This document shows, piece by piece, positions 10,478 to 21,329 of a DNA stretch of 64,000 nucleotides. How positions within the stretch are numbered: position 1 is the first letter of the stretch; every line of letters begins with the position of its first letter. Source of the DNA: Nemophila menziesii (taxonomy: Eukaryota > Streptophyta > Magnoliopsida > Boraginales > Hydrophyllaceae); assembly GCA_029959085.1 (NCBI GenBank), contig JARWIR010000017.1:23115507-23179506 (forward strand), written 5' to 3'. The position numbers and the translations under genes are program-made. The notes under the pieces are model-generated. The model had not been told where the DNA came from. It made no database searches and was given only the letters and a program-made list of their open reading frames with translations.

Positions 10478-10961
10478 GACATGATAAGTAATGCTCAATG
10501 TTTTAGTCATATCTTCTTTGTTACTTATCGTATTTTTGCGCACTTTATATAAAGACGGCCATAATTTAAAGATATGTCTACTCATAAAATATCTCCTCCA
10601 GATTCGTAATAGATTTCTGCAGTCTTCAAAACACAGAACGTCTTTACAGCATGTCAAATTTATTTGGCAATTTTTTCTTTTTTAATTCACCTCAGTTTCC
10701 TTCTACCTCTAGAATTCACCTTGGATTTTATTTCCTTGACTCCTTGAAATTGATTTGGAATCTAGTTAAATCAATTTACCTAAAAGCTTCACATTTTATA
10801 AAAAAATTACACAAAAATGCTCTAAAAGTAATAGTTCTCCAAATCAAGGTAAGAAAATGGAATATATCAAATAATAAGATAAAATACCTCAATTAAGCAC
10901 ATAATACACTTAAAATGATGCATCACAGATAAATTAATTCATCACAAATAGGGAGACATCA
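10478..10961 (-). repeat. Element H 5' LTR, distal part (LTR start)
   Basis: Continues the LTR interrupted at 2843. It ends on the plus strand with GGGAGACATCA (minus TGATGTCTCCC). The hairpin partner conserved in sister LTRs has decayed here to GATGCATCA. Confidence 0.75.
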
Positions 10962-11741
10962 ATATCATAGTCCATTTTCTGTTTAAGCAAAACATGCCAC
11001 TGTTTTTTAAGTTAACATCACCACATTCCCCTATAATTTTCAAAAAAATGTATAATAGGTCCCTATAGCACAAATTTTGAATAATATGGGGGACCTATAA
11101 CACAAATCTTGCAAACTATAGAGACCTATGGTTTAAGCCCCCCAAGTTTCAAAATCTTCAGTTGGCTCCCTCTACATGACCCGAAAATTTGAAAAATACT
11201 CTCTAGGTCTCTAATTAACTTAAGATTCATACAATTTGGAAAATAACCCCAATGGCTTGTATTTCACAAAAGGTCCTTAAAATTGTACTATAAGTCCTTA
11301 TATTATGCAACAAGTCTTACATTTTGGTTATAGTGTGTACTTTTATAACAACAAGGGGTATGGTGCCTTTATATCAAAGAATAAGGAAGTAAATTGAAAA
11401 AAAAAAACATACCTAACATGTAATTTAACAATCCAACATACCAAATCAACCTTCACTGTAGCTCAAGCAACTCTCTAAAAACAATTAGTCTATCACACAA
11501 AACATATCCATTACATATTGAAGTTGGTTATAAAGCTTGAGGTATTTGTTTTCTCTTCACGTGAAGATTCTATTGTAAGTCTTCTTCTTCCCGTTGTAAG
11601 TCTTATTGTAGTTTCACCTTCAATCATTTTCAAGAAAAAAATAATGTTAGCCATTTTGGGAAGACAACAAAAATAATTAGTGGTCTAGATTTGATTTAAC
11701 TGTATCTCATTCAATAACAACAACAAACTGAACCTAGACTC

Positions 11742-11873
11742 CTATAGCTCCCTTCTCACCAATTCCCTTGCATCATCATCCGCTCTTGTCTTTACACTAG
11801 AACCACTAGTTTCTTCACTTACAAAAACTTTTTTCTTCCCACTAGAAAAATCAACTAATTCATCATCTAAATA
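11742..11873 (-). other. Coding-like segment of unknown origin
   Basis: A minus-strand frame of 43 codons (YLDDELVDFSSGKKK... to RRELstop) is rich in charged residues and reads like protein rather than noise, but has no start and is flanked by non-coding DNA. I do not recognise the family. It could be a remnant of a transposase or of a nuclear-protein exon. Confidence 0.25.
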
Positions 11874-12597
11874 TACATTAAAATTACTTCATCAGATTCA
11901 TCATTACCCTCATTGCATAATATGTATAATATATAAAGAACAAAGGTATATTTTCATGTTTCTATAAATATAATGGGTTGTTTGCAAAATATGAACATCC
12001 AGCATGGTTATGAATTCAATTTTATTATACATAAATATATGTTAGTTAATTAAAAGGATCTAGAAACAATCAATATCGATGTTTTAGTTAACTACATGGG
12101 TCTTGAAATTAATCAAATTGGCTCTAGAAACATTCAACGACATAATTTTAATTGCAAATTAACTAGCCAAAAATCAGATATAACCTGCCATTTCTACCAT
12201 CTCGGATGATTAAAATGCATAAATGAAACACAATCATTTTCATCAAGCATAAACGAAACATAAGCATTTTTGTAAACCCTAGTTTCACAAATGACAGACT
12301 TCATCGAAAATTGCTTAAACCCATAAGTATATCTAAACTAGTACCCACATTACATATGTAGAAATGTTAATCTAATCGCAAAATACAAAATCCTAAACCT
12401 AGAACTGAAGGAACAAAAGAAAATTTTTGAACAACTAGAGAAGGAACCTTACTCATTAAATTGTGGTATAAGATGATTAAGTTTCGTCGAATTTGTGCTC
12501 TTTTTGTGAAAAAGATAAGAGGTTTTTCGCTTTTTTGGATTTAGGGTGGGAAAACATTTTATTATCTTTAGGGTTGGGAATTGAGGTTTTAATCTTT

Positions 12598-12644
12598 AGA
12601 AGAAGAAGAAGAAGAAGAAGAAGAAAAAAAAGAAGAAGAAGAAG
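12598..12644. repeat. (AGA)n microsatellite
   Basis: About 15 triplets of AGA with one interruption by an A-run. Lysine/arginine frames across it are artefacts. Confidence 0.9.
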
Positions 12645-13214
12645 TGTATATATGACAATACTCCAAAAATACACGTGTATACGTGATTTCTGTCATTGAC
12701 TTGTGTTGACTATTTAAAAATTTGTTACATAACTATCTACCGGTAAAAATTGTAAAGTTGATATTTTAAATGAACAAATTTGAAACATATGTATGTTTTT
12801 GGTTAAAAAATATAAAAAACAGTAATGTTTTAGATATTTATGTCTAATTGTGGTATTATTTTAAATTTATCTTTTTAAAATAAAATTTCAACTTTATCGA
12901 TGATGGTGAATTTAATTATTTTTTATCATTTTAATCAATAATTAATCATGGTCTTCTAGTTTTTCTTTTTGGACATTTCTGTAACTTGACTCCTCTATAT
13001 GTTCATTCTATCCCCATCTTGAGAAAATCATCATCAAACAGGCCATCTTCAAGCTTTGAAAAAGATGTTCTTTTGTTTGTTTGCTCGAGAAAAGCGGAAA
13101 AAAAATGTAAAATTAAAAAAGAAGAAATAAAGAAAAGGTTGGTTAATTTTGAGTTAATAAACATGTAGCCGTGTACGACAAAAAATGCGAAACCTTTTAA
13201 AGTTTAAGTTATTA

Positions 13215-13449
13215 CTCCTCCATCCATTTTTAGTTGTCAAATGTACAATATTATTTATCTCTTTTTTAATATCAAAACATTTTTTCTACATTTTTAATAG
13301 TATTTTTAATTAAATAGTATAAAAAGTATTGCAATAAATAATCATATATATATTAATTAAAAACAATTATGTAAAATAGAAGAATATTAAATGTTTTTCT
13401 TTAATATTTGTATACCAAAAAGGTAGACAAATAAAAATGGATGGAGAAG
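13215..13449. mobile_element. Stowaway-like MITE
   Basis: 235 bp with terminal inverted repeats of about 24 bases (CTCCTCCATCCATTTTTAGT at the left, the mirror of CTTCTCCATCCATTTTTATT at the right), flanked by TA on both sides (13213-13214, 13450-13451). The CTCC(C)TCC-type terminus, TA duplication, small size and AT-rich centre match Stowaway (Tc1/mariner) MITEs. No coding capacity. Confidence 0.88.
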
Positions 13450-13451
13450 TA

Positions 13452-13854
13452 TATAATTCGTGCTCAAAGACTTGCCACATGTTCTTTTACTAGTTAAGAA
13501 CAATAACTACGTGAGAATTCAGTCGTCAAATCAGATTTTAGACTAGGGCGGATTCAGAAGTAGACCGGGATAAGATCTAAAATAGTAGTATAATTTAGTT
13601 TGATCTTTTTATAAAAAATAGATAAAAATATAACTAATAAAAATTAAAGTTTCTCAATTGAAAAATTATCATTCGGTAACTTAAAATTTATATATTAAAT
13701 TTACTAATTATTATTACTTTTATGAGAAAAATATAACTAATATTAAAGTGTCTAAGAAAGAGAAATTTGTCAATTATTTTATAAGGAAAATACAACATGA
13801 GGTCCCAAATTCTCTATTTTTATATTTTAAATCTCAACTAAAAAATTATTCAAT
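13452..13854. other. AT-rich gap
   Basis: Nothing recognisable; A/T runs and short dispersed repeats only. Confidence 0.5.
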
Positions 13855-14426
13855 TAATGTTTTATTTCTAATCCCTTGGTTTGGTTTTTGATATTTATAA
13901 CCTTGCTTGGTCTTAACAAAATAATCTTTTATTATTTTCGGTGGGTATGAACCCACGAACGCTCATAACCATGTTTACAAATATAACCTTGATGAGTACG
14001 GACCCATATCGTTTTTTACATTTGTTATTAATTCGTATACTAATTGTCATTAAGTCATTTAATATTTGTCCATGTAAAATTCCATGTGGGCATAGACCCA
14101 TCTCGAACAATAGCTCGAGGGATACAGACCCATCTTGAACAATGTCTATATGGGTACGGACCCAATGAGACCATCTCCAGCGGTACCCATGGCCCACCCA
14201 ATAACAAAATAGAAATCTCTTCAAGTTGCAACAGTGGGTTGTACCCATGGCCCTAACAAAATCACTTCACACAAATTTGGGTTGTACCCATCAGGAACAA
14301 AAAAACAAAATGAAACTTTAGCAACATAAGACCTAAAAACAAAAAGAAATATATGATCACAACATTGGATCAACAAACAAATTCTTCACACTCGCATTAT
14401 TGGATCGAAGAAAAAAAACAAATCTT

Positions 14427-15815
14427 TGAAAGTCCTAGAGGGGGGGGGGGGGGGGGGGTGAATAGGATTACTTATAAGATTAATGTCTAATTAAAAATCT
14501 TTTGGACAATTATAAGTTTAAGAAAGAAACTTCTAAGTCAACTAATATATCAAACGCTTAAGGGATCATGCAATGGATAGGTTAGAGGTTTAATATATAA
14601 GTTAAACAAGTAAATCGAATTTCTATTCTCTTACTATGCTAGATGATCTAAGTAAGATAAGCTAGATAATCAATATCACAATATTCATGCTAGCATATTA
14701 TCAAACATATAAGGTGCGGAAAATAAATAGAGTAGGGATAGAAAGTACACAACGATGTATAGTGGTTCGGTTATCCCTACATCCACTACCTAAGGAAGCC
14801 TCCTTAGGATTTCAAGCTTTTCACTAAGCTCCCGTGTCTCTCTTAACCGGGTCGAGAACACAATAACCCTTACAACCTCTTCGATACCACGAAGGACAAA
14901 CACTTGTGCTATCGCAACACAAGGACACCGAGTATACTCCCGATACTCTAATTCTCTCTTAATCTATCTATTACAAGAACTAGACTTAAGAGGATAAAAA
15001 CAAAGTGTTTAAGGGGTGAAATAACTTTGCTAACAATCTCCTAATTGAGTAGATATAACACTAAGCATGAAAGACTCCTTTTGAGTAGATAGAACTTTTG
15101 TGGCTTATTTGATTAACTCCTTGAATGAGTTGGATAAGACTTTTAAGCTCACTAAGATTGATTTTGACAATGTATAGCTCTTGACACCTTCTTGAATGAT
15201 AACAATTAAGCTTCTTAATGTTTGTAATTAGTTGGTGTAGTTGTAGCCTTGAAAGACCTTCATTTTATAGCTGAAAATTGCTTCCAACGGTCATAAGGCT
15301 TGTGTCCAACGGATCTATTAATCTCCCAACGGATATATTTCTTATGACTTAAACTTTGTGCAGAAAAACCTTCCCTGCGGTGTACCGCGGGTCTTGTGCG
15401 GTGTACCGCACCTTCAACGGTTAGATTTTCTATCTTCTGACGGGCTAGCCATGCACCGTGCCCTGGTCCGCACCCTAGGTCCGGTGTACCGCACCCTAGG
15501 TCCGGTGTACCGCACCAAACATCTTTGATAGATATAACTTTTGCTTTGATGCTCGGATCAGTAAATCTTCTTCACGAAAGTTGTAGATAACATCATTCTT
15601 ATAAACTTTGCAGTTGATCATAAAGGCTATATCTCAATGTATATAAAGATATGAATAAAAGTATATGTAATGAGATATAAGAAGAATGATATGTAATGTG
15701 TTTTTGATGAACAATAGTGCAAGATAGGATGTATATAACAAGAGTAATTAGCACACTAAACACAAGAGGATTTGTCATATTAAAACAACCTATTAAGGGA
15801 GGCTATATGCCAACA
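14427..15815 (-). mobile_element. Solo LTR E (Sirevirus-like)
   Basis: 1389 bp from TGAAAGTCCTAGAGGG to GGCTATATGCCAACA, flanked by the perfect duplication ATCTT (14422-14426, 15816-15820); R1 copy 2 shows the uninterrupted site. It shares with the element G LTR the CCTAGAGGGG head, GTACACAACGATGTATAGTG and CTACCTAAGGAAGCC phrases, and the GC-rich motif array. A run of 19 G occurs at 14440-14458, where element G has six. One LTR with no internal region indicates unequal recombination. Confidence 0.9.
15378..15516 (-). repeat. GGTGTACCGC motif array in solo LTR E
   Basis: GCGGTGTACCGCGGG, GCGGTGTACCGCAC, and two tandem units of CCTAGGTCCGGTGTACCGCA form a shorter version of the element G array, again upstream of a TATA-like block on the minus strand (near 15260). 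Confidence 0.8.
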
Positions 15816-16607
15816 ATCTTTTCATACTCGATCTGAACTGGAACAAAACACATCTTTTATAAAAATAAATTGCAGATGAATACAGGTTCTTGGGTTGTAC
15901 CCATGGTTCTCCCAACATAGGAACAAAATACAAAATGAAATCCATTCACAAGTGTAACCTAGTAACAAAAAACAAAAAGGAATCTCTGCACACTCATATT
16001 CGAAACAGAACAAAAAACAAAAATAAATCTCTGTTGGCCTCATTTCGTGGTTGTTGGTGGTGGAGAAGGGGGAGAATGGCCAGGCTTGGTGGCGATTTTA
16101 ATTGGGAGAGAATGGCAACGCAGGCAGTGGTGTTCTTGGCGGTGGACTAGGGGGGTACAAACCTTGGTTCGAAGTTCAGTAGATTTGAGCGGCTTGGGGT
16201 TTGGTTTGAAGGTGGAGGACAAGGGCTTGGTTCGAAGGTGAGTAGATATGGATGAGGGTGGCGATGGTGATGGTGGTGATTATGGTGGCGTAGGGTTCCA
16301 GGAAGGCGGTGCCGGGTAGATGAGATCAGAATGAGGGAGGGTGGCTGTGTTGGTGGGTTTTCTTGAGAGGGAAGGAAATGACCTTGTTGATGGTGGAGAA
16401 TGGCGGTTTATTGGTGCGAAGGTAAAGGGAGGCGGAGGGGGTTTTTCACTGTTACGGAGGAGAGTGGCTTGGTGCGAGGTTTAAAGGTGGAGGAGAACGA
16501 CTTGTTGTGGAGGTGGGAAGGTTAAAGAGAAGCAGGTAGAAGGTAGGGGAGGGGAGGGGAGGTTCGTAAAAGAGAAGAGAAATGAGAGGTGAATTTATAA
16601 CCGATAC

Positions 16608-17110
16608 CAAAGGCGGATCTAGCTAAATAAAAGGTGGGCTGAAGCCCGTCCTCAAATCTTTAATATAAAAAATTAGTCCATTTAAGTATTCTTTAAATCC
16701 AATCCATTATTAAATTTTTAATCTATTTAAAAGTTTTAATTTTTAAATTACATTTTCTTACATATTTTATCCTATTAAAACTTTATTATTAGATATCATG
16801 TATTTTTAAAACTTTTGTTAATTTTTTAATATCATAATAAACATTAATTAATAAAAAATTAATCATTTATACAACTAAAATTATCTCTTAATTGATTAAA
16901 TCATATCTATTTTATTTGAAAAAAAAAAGAATTGAATAGGATAATTTTAACAACTGTAATTTTTTTTATATTCATATGATTTTGTTAAATTAAAAAATTC
17001 ATTTGTTTCATATGATTTATATCAAATACCAAAAAAAAAACGGAGGCATTGCCTCCGAACCCCCTTACTATTCAAGCACATCCTAGTTTATATTTCTAGA
17101 TTCGCCATTG
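16608..17110. mobile_element. hAT-like MITE
   Basis: 503 bp with terminal inverted repeats CAAAGGCGGATCTAG / CAATGGCGAATCTAG (13 of 15 bases) and an 8-bp target duplication ACCGATAC / ACCGATAT (16600-16607, 17111-17118; one transition). The 8-bp duplication and CARNGGC-type end are hAT features. The interior is AT-rich, with TGGGCTGAAGCCCG near the left end and GGAGGCATTGCCTCC near the right, and no transposase. Confidence 0.8.
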
Positions 17111-17125
17111 ACCGATATCTTATAT

Positions 17126-17178
17126 GGGTTTTGTGAATAGGTTTTGTGAATGGGTTTTGTGAATAGGTTTAATGAATG
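17126..17178. repeat. Short tandem repeat (GGGTTTTGTGAATA-like)
   Basis: About four units of 16-17 bases, imperfect towards the right. Confidence 0.7.
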
Positions 17179-17399
17179 GTTTTTGGATATTGTAAAATTA
17201 TTAAATTAGATGTCATTAAACTTGTTAACAATTTTTGGTATAACAATAAGAGTCTATCTGGAATTAATCATAATTATATATCTCTTATCCCCAAAATTAA
17301 AAATAGGAACCATTATACACTATAGACCTATAAGTGTGTCTAATTTATATACACAATAATATACCGTATTCTTGTTAACAGACTCCAACCATTAATGAG

Positions 17400-18093
17400 A
17401 TATATTATTAATGAAAATCAGTCGGCTTTCGTACATGATAAGCATATATAGGAAATATCAATGATAACTCATGAAGTTGGTAAATTTATGAATGAGAAAA
17501 GAACCACTAAGAAATATTATATTATTATTAAAGCAGATATACAAAAAGCATATGAATTTGTGGAATGAGATTTTCTACAAAAACTTATGAATAAAATGGG
17601 TTTTAATAAAAAATGGTGCAGATTAATTTTGAACTGTGTGTCTACTTTTTCATATCTAGTCCCTATTAATGGCAAACCACATAAATTAGACAAACCAAAA
17701 ATAGGTTTGCGATAGGGGGACCCCCTCTCACCTCTCCTCTTTTGCATTATATCTTAGACCATTTCAGCTCTAGCGAAAGAAAAATTTGATAATGGTTTAT
17801 ATGAAGGTATTAAAATAGCGAGAAACTGTCCTGCATTAACTCACTTACTATTTGCTGATGATAGTATGTTTTTCCTAAAAGATACAAATGAGGAAGATAT
17901 TAGTTTTAATAACATTATCTCGAGATATGCTTTAGCTACTGGCTTAACTCTTAATAGAAACAAACGTGGGGTGAAATTTAGTAAAAATACCCCACATCAT
18001 ATTCAAGCTATTTTTGCACATAAAGTTAATATGAAAGTGGTGCAAAACCTTGGTAAATATTTAGGTCTCCCAACTGAATGGGGGAAGGTCTAA
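17400..18093 (+). pseudogene. LINE reverse transcriptase remnant
   Basis: Visible RT blocks in order: ENQSAFVHDKHI near 17415; ADIQKAYEFVE near 17532 (first catalytic aspartate); LVPINGKPH; GDPLSPLLFCI near 17716, preceded by a stop; LTHLLFADDSMFF near 17839 with the catalytic F-A-D-D; and TGLTLNRNKRGVKFS. The last frame ends at 18093 in KYLGLPTEWGKV. At least three in-frame stops interrupt it (one after AYEFVE, one before GDPLSP, one in the following segment), so it cannot make a protein. The downstream NFGFRDIHLMN-like region near 18360 is the usual linker of plant LINE ORF2. Confidence 0.85.
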
Positions 18094-18768
18094 GGTGAAA
18101 GATCTTTAAAACTTAACTGAAAGAGTTATTACAAGAATACATAACTGGAAAAATATTTTTCTTACATATGTTGGTAAGGAAATATTGATAAAATCAGTTC
18201 TACAAAGTATTCCTAATTACTATATGTCTTCTTACCTGTTACCAAAAAACTTGTGAAATTATCTCTTCTCATATTGCAAAATTTTGGTGGGGTAAAAATG
18301 GAAAGAAAAAAACACATTGGTGTAAATGGGAAACTGTCTCTTTTAGTAAATATAATTGAGACATGGGCTTTCGAGATATTCACCTTATGAATATTGCACT
18401 GCTGGGAAAACATGTCTGGATCTTAATTAATAATACTAATTCTCTTTTATATAAAATCCCGAGAGGTAATTTTTTCAATAACACAACTTTTTCTGAAGCT
18501 CAGTTGGGTAACTCCCCATATTGGGGTTGGACAAGTCTTTTCGCAGGTATTGTCCTATCCCATCTTCAATGGAAAATTAGAAATGGTAAAGATATTAAAC
18601 TTAATAAACATAAAAAAAAATTGTACATTACTTAATAAACATAAATGGATCAGTGATTCTTATATTTTAACCCCTCATTTCACTAATAAAGTGACTACTG
18701 TAAATGATTTAATGAAGAGAGGAGAAAGAAATTGAAATGTTGATACTTTAAATAGAAACTTTGATAGG

Positions 18769-20142
18769 TTGAAAATACAACAAATTTTAAAAATATTTAT
18801 GCCCCTTGTACCTGTCCAGGATGTTTACTACTGGGCTAAAAACAAAAATGGAATTTACTCGGTTAAAAATGCTTATCATCTACTTAAAGTTGAGGATGAG
18901 CTTAGACTCAGAGGTATAAATAATAACAATCCATCTGTATCTCACTCAATTAACCCCTTGGCTTGGAAAATGACATGGGGATTAAAAACTTTACCAAAAG
19001 TGAAGAATTTTCTATGGAAAGTTGTTAAGAACTTACTACCTACATGAGTTAATCTTTTTAACATAAAAATACAAAAATTAAAAACTTGCACTACCTGTAA
19101 CAATGAGGATGAAACTACTGAGCATTTATTTTTTGAATGCCTTTGGGCAAAGGCTGTATGGTTACCTTCTCCTATGGGATTCAAATCTAGCAACCAACAA
19201 CCAATTAAATTGGATGTTTGGATGGCTAATACTTTGAATAAAACTAACAAAGAAAGTAATAAAATGTCCCATATACTTGATAAGGTTGCCTTTATCTTAT
19301 GGAATATCTGGAATCGAGAAATGATTTTATCTTTAAGAATATGAAACCTTGTCCTATGAGAATTCTTATACAATCTGATATTCAATGGAAAGAACAAATT
19401 GAAATACTTTACCCTAAGGGTGACTATAAAAGTCTGAAGGAAATCATGAATAGCTATGAAATAAACAACTCGGTTAATGGTGTAAATTCTAGTGGGTTAA
19501 CAAATCTCGAGGACGACTTATCAAGTCTGAGAGAAAAAAAGAAAAAAAACAACTCAGGTATGAACACTAGTACCACTTCTTGTACTGATAAAAATATAAA
19601 AGATGGGCTGAATACTTCTAGCAGCTCTATTATATGTGGAAACGCAAGTAATAAATGGCAACCCCCCAGTTAACTGGTATAAAATCAACTCTGATGCTTC
19701 TTTTAAAATTAATAAATCTACTATTTCTTGTGTTATCAGGGATCATAAAGGTACTGTCATCAAGCTAAACTCATAGAAAGTTGGAGCGAATAACCCTGTG
19801 GAAGCTGAAACTCTTGGCATCTTGAAGGCGTGTCTATGGGTTAGGGATTTCAATAATATTAGATGTATCATTGAGAACGATTGTTTAGGCATCATGGGTC
19901 CTCTTGCTTCAAATTCTCTTATAGTTAATGCTTGTATTAAAAACATTATTCGTAGTATTTATTTTATTAGTGAAACTTGTAATCCTTCTTTCTCATATGT
20001 TTCGAGAAAAAGTAACATGGTGGCTGATTGGCTAACCAAAAACTCGCCTTGTGGCATTAGTTTTGAGTTAGATAGAAGGAATATCCTGACCATATTAGCC
20101 AAATTTATCAAAGCTGATTCCCCATGTACGGGGATTAGCTGA
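18769..20142 (+). pseudogene. LINE ORF2 C-terminus: zf-RVT region and RNase H remnant
   Basis: A segment with YYWAKNKNGIYSVKNAYHLL and LPKVKNFLWKVVKNLLPT, then a CTTCNNEDETTEHLFFEC zinc-finger-like stretch near 19088, matches the zf-RVT region that follows RT in plant LINEs. RNase H follows: NWYKINSDASFK near 19674, a stop in the loop, VEAETLGILKACLWVRD at 19798, IIENDCLG, and VSRKSNMVADWLTK near 20000. The D, E and D positions of plant LINE RNase H can be seen. The long frames at 19299-19673 and 19798-20142 are parts of this, not separate genes. Confidence 0.75.
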
Positions 20143-20324
20143 TTTTTACCTTTATTAATAGAAAGTTTTTGGACAAAAAGAAAAAGGAAAAGGAGAGATT
20201 ATTTTAGATTTTCCACCTATCTAGTTGGGCTGCTACTAATAAAGTAGTTAGGATTGAAAATTTTGTTATGATTGTTTATGGCCTTTGGGCCTTTAAAAAT
20301 CAATACCCTTTGTTTTTATATGTT

Positions 20325-20411
20325 TGACAGGGTAGTGTATATTTGAAACAAAATATAAAAACAGGATAGTGGATACTTGGAACAAAATATAAAAACAGGA
20401 TAGTGGATACA
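20325..20411. repeat. Tandem duplication, about 36-bp unit
   Basis: The phrase AACAAAATATAAAAACAGGA with following TAGTGGATAC occurs twice, with a third partial copy (CAGGGTAGTGTATATTTGAA) before it. Confidence 0.75.
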
Positions 20412-20505
20412 GTCATACAGAAATAATTCACTTTTATAGAGCCGTTCATGTCCATGTTTTTTTTTCCCAACATGTCCAATTGTCCGTACTGTATACATGT
20501 GAAAA

Positions 20506-21086
20506 CTAGGGTTGAGCAGAATAGTGGTAAATGGTAAACCGACCCGTTATGGTAATAAAAACCGACCTAAAACAGGGTAAAAATTACCCTAACCCATTTT
20601 ATAACATACCTTACCCTTCAATTTTGGGCATGTTAATTTTTTACCACGGGTTTACCTTCTATACATTACCACACGGGTTGGACCCGTCCAACCCGTGTAC
20701 TGTTCATTTAGTATATTATATATATGTGTGTGTATGGTCAAGACTTGGCCATTTGACACATTTGGCTATTTCGTTCACCGAAATCTTATCCTCGTCTCTT
20801 CTTAGAATTTTACCTAATATGTACTTTATTTTGAAGAACAAAAATTCTTTTAATTGAATAGTAGCATTTAAACTTTATTTGGTTTTATGTTTTTTATTGT
20901 GATAAAATTATGAATTTTACCAAGGGTAAAACCCGGGTAACCCGTTAGTTAACTCGTCTTAACCCGTGGTAATTTTTATCTTACCATTAACACGGGTTTA
21001 CCCTCCAACATTTACCACTCTCCAATATTACCCTACCCTTACCCTAGACCCCAACCCGGGTAAACCCGACCCATGCTCACCCCTAG
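20506..21086. mobile_element. Small TIR element, CTAGGG-GAGCA type, 6-bp target duplication
   Basis: 581 bp with ends CTAGGGTTGAGCA / TGCTCACCCCTAG (12 of 13 bases inverted) and the perfect direct repeat TGAAAA outside (20500-20505, 21087-21092). The interior is built of repeated ACCCG(GG)TTTACC / GGTAAAC(CC)GACCCG phrases that can pair with each other. No transposase. Superfamily uncertain. A second element with the same end type is at 57323-58583. Confidence 0.8.
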
Positions 21087-21226
21087 TGAAAACCAATCTT
21101 CTGTATTATAAGGCTTTTTTCTATTGAAAACTCTGTTTGACTAAAAGAAGAAAACCGATCTTTTCGAACAAAAATAATAATACATAATCTAATCACAGTT
21201 TATCACTTTATTTGGTGATTTTCAAC

Positions 21227-21234
21227 TATATAAA
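21227..21234 (+). promoter_or_regulatory. TATA box of the LFS-like gene
   Basis: TATATAAA about 100 bases before the ATG at 21330, giving a plausible 5' UTR of about 70 bases. Confidence 0.65.
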
Positions 21235-21329
21235 CAACTTCATCTAAACCAAATAACTCGTACCAAAAATTATATCCTTATAATCCTTCTTAGTTCCCAC
21301 TCTTTTTCTTTTGTCAAATCTAATCTCCC

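Larger units (their letters stand above)
1..10961 (-). mobile_element. Element H: decayed non-autonomous Athila-like Ty3/gypsy element (5' part, runs off left edge)
   Basis: Read on the minus strand: a 5' LTR (10961 down to 1801, split by element G), a tRNA-Asp-type primer-binding site at 1777-1794, a broken coding block at 1665-427, a purine tract and a GC-rich motif cluster, then the window edge. The LTR starts with the family head TGATGTCTCCC (seen as GGGAGACATCA ending at 10961) and ends in CCA beside the PBS. No reverse transcriptase, RNase H or integrase core is present between the PBS and the integrase C-terminal motif, only about 1.2 kb of coding remnant. The 3' LTR lies outside the window, so the target duplication cannot be checked. 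Confidence 0.8.
10962..13214. other. AT-rich intergenic DNA without a recognised gene
   Basis: No long frame, repeat boundary or RNA gene is evident. It contains a short coding-like segment (11742-11873) and an AGA microsatellite (12598-12644). The stretch may include host intergenic DNA or an old DNA transposon. Confidence 0.5.
13855..16599. repeat. Repeat R1, copy 1 (interrupted by solo LTR E)
   Basis: The flanks 13855-14426 and 15816-16599 align in the same order with 43697-43980, 57288-57322 and 58590-59440. R1 begins with CCTTGGTTTGGTTTTTGA-like sequence, contains several GGGTACGGACCCA or near-palindromic variants, GGTACCCATGGCCCACCCA, a repeated GGGTTGTACCCATGG, and a GC-rich right part rich in GGTGGTGATGG. 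No convincing coding frame is seen. Superfamily unknown. The pair is useful because each copy shows the empty site of insertions in the other. Confidence 0.7.
17190..20290 (+). mobile_element. Degenerate L1-type plant LINE (5' truncated)
   Basis: Fragments of one ORF2 protein lie in order on the plus strand: reverse transcriptase, a zf-RVT-like region and a C-terminal RNase H. There is no endonuclease domain upstream, so it is 5' truncated as LINEs commonly are. The frame is broken by several stops and shifts. No poly(A) tail or clean target duplication was identified, so the right limit is approximate. Confidence 0.85.

Noticed and set aside
12477..12699. Frames with long Arg/Lys or Leu runs on both strands
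   Set aside because: Translations of the AGA microsatellite.
19798..20142. Independent RNase H-domain gene
   Set aside because: It follows the LINE RT and zf-RVT segments on the same strand at the normal distance, so it is the LINE C-terminus.
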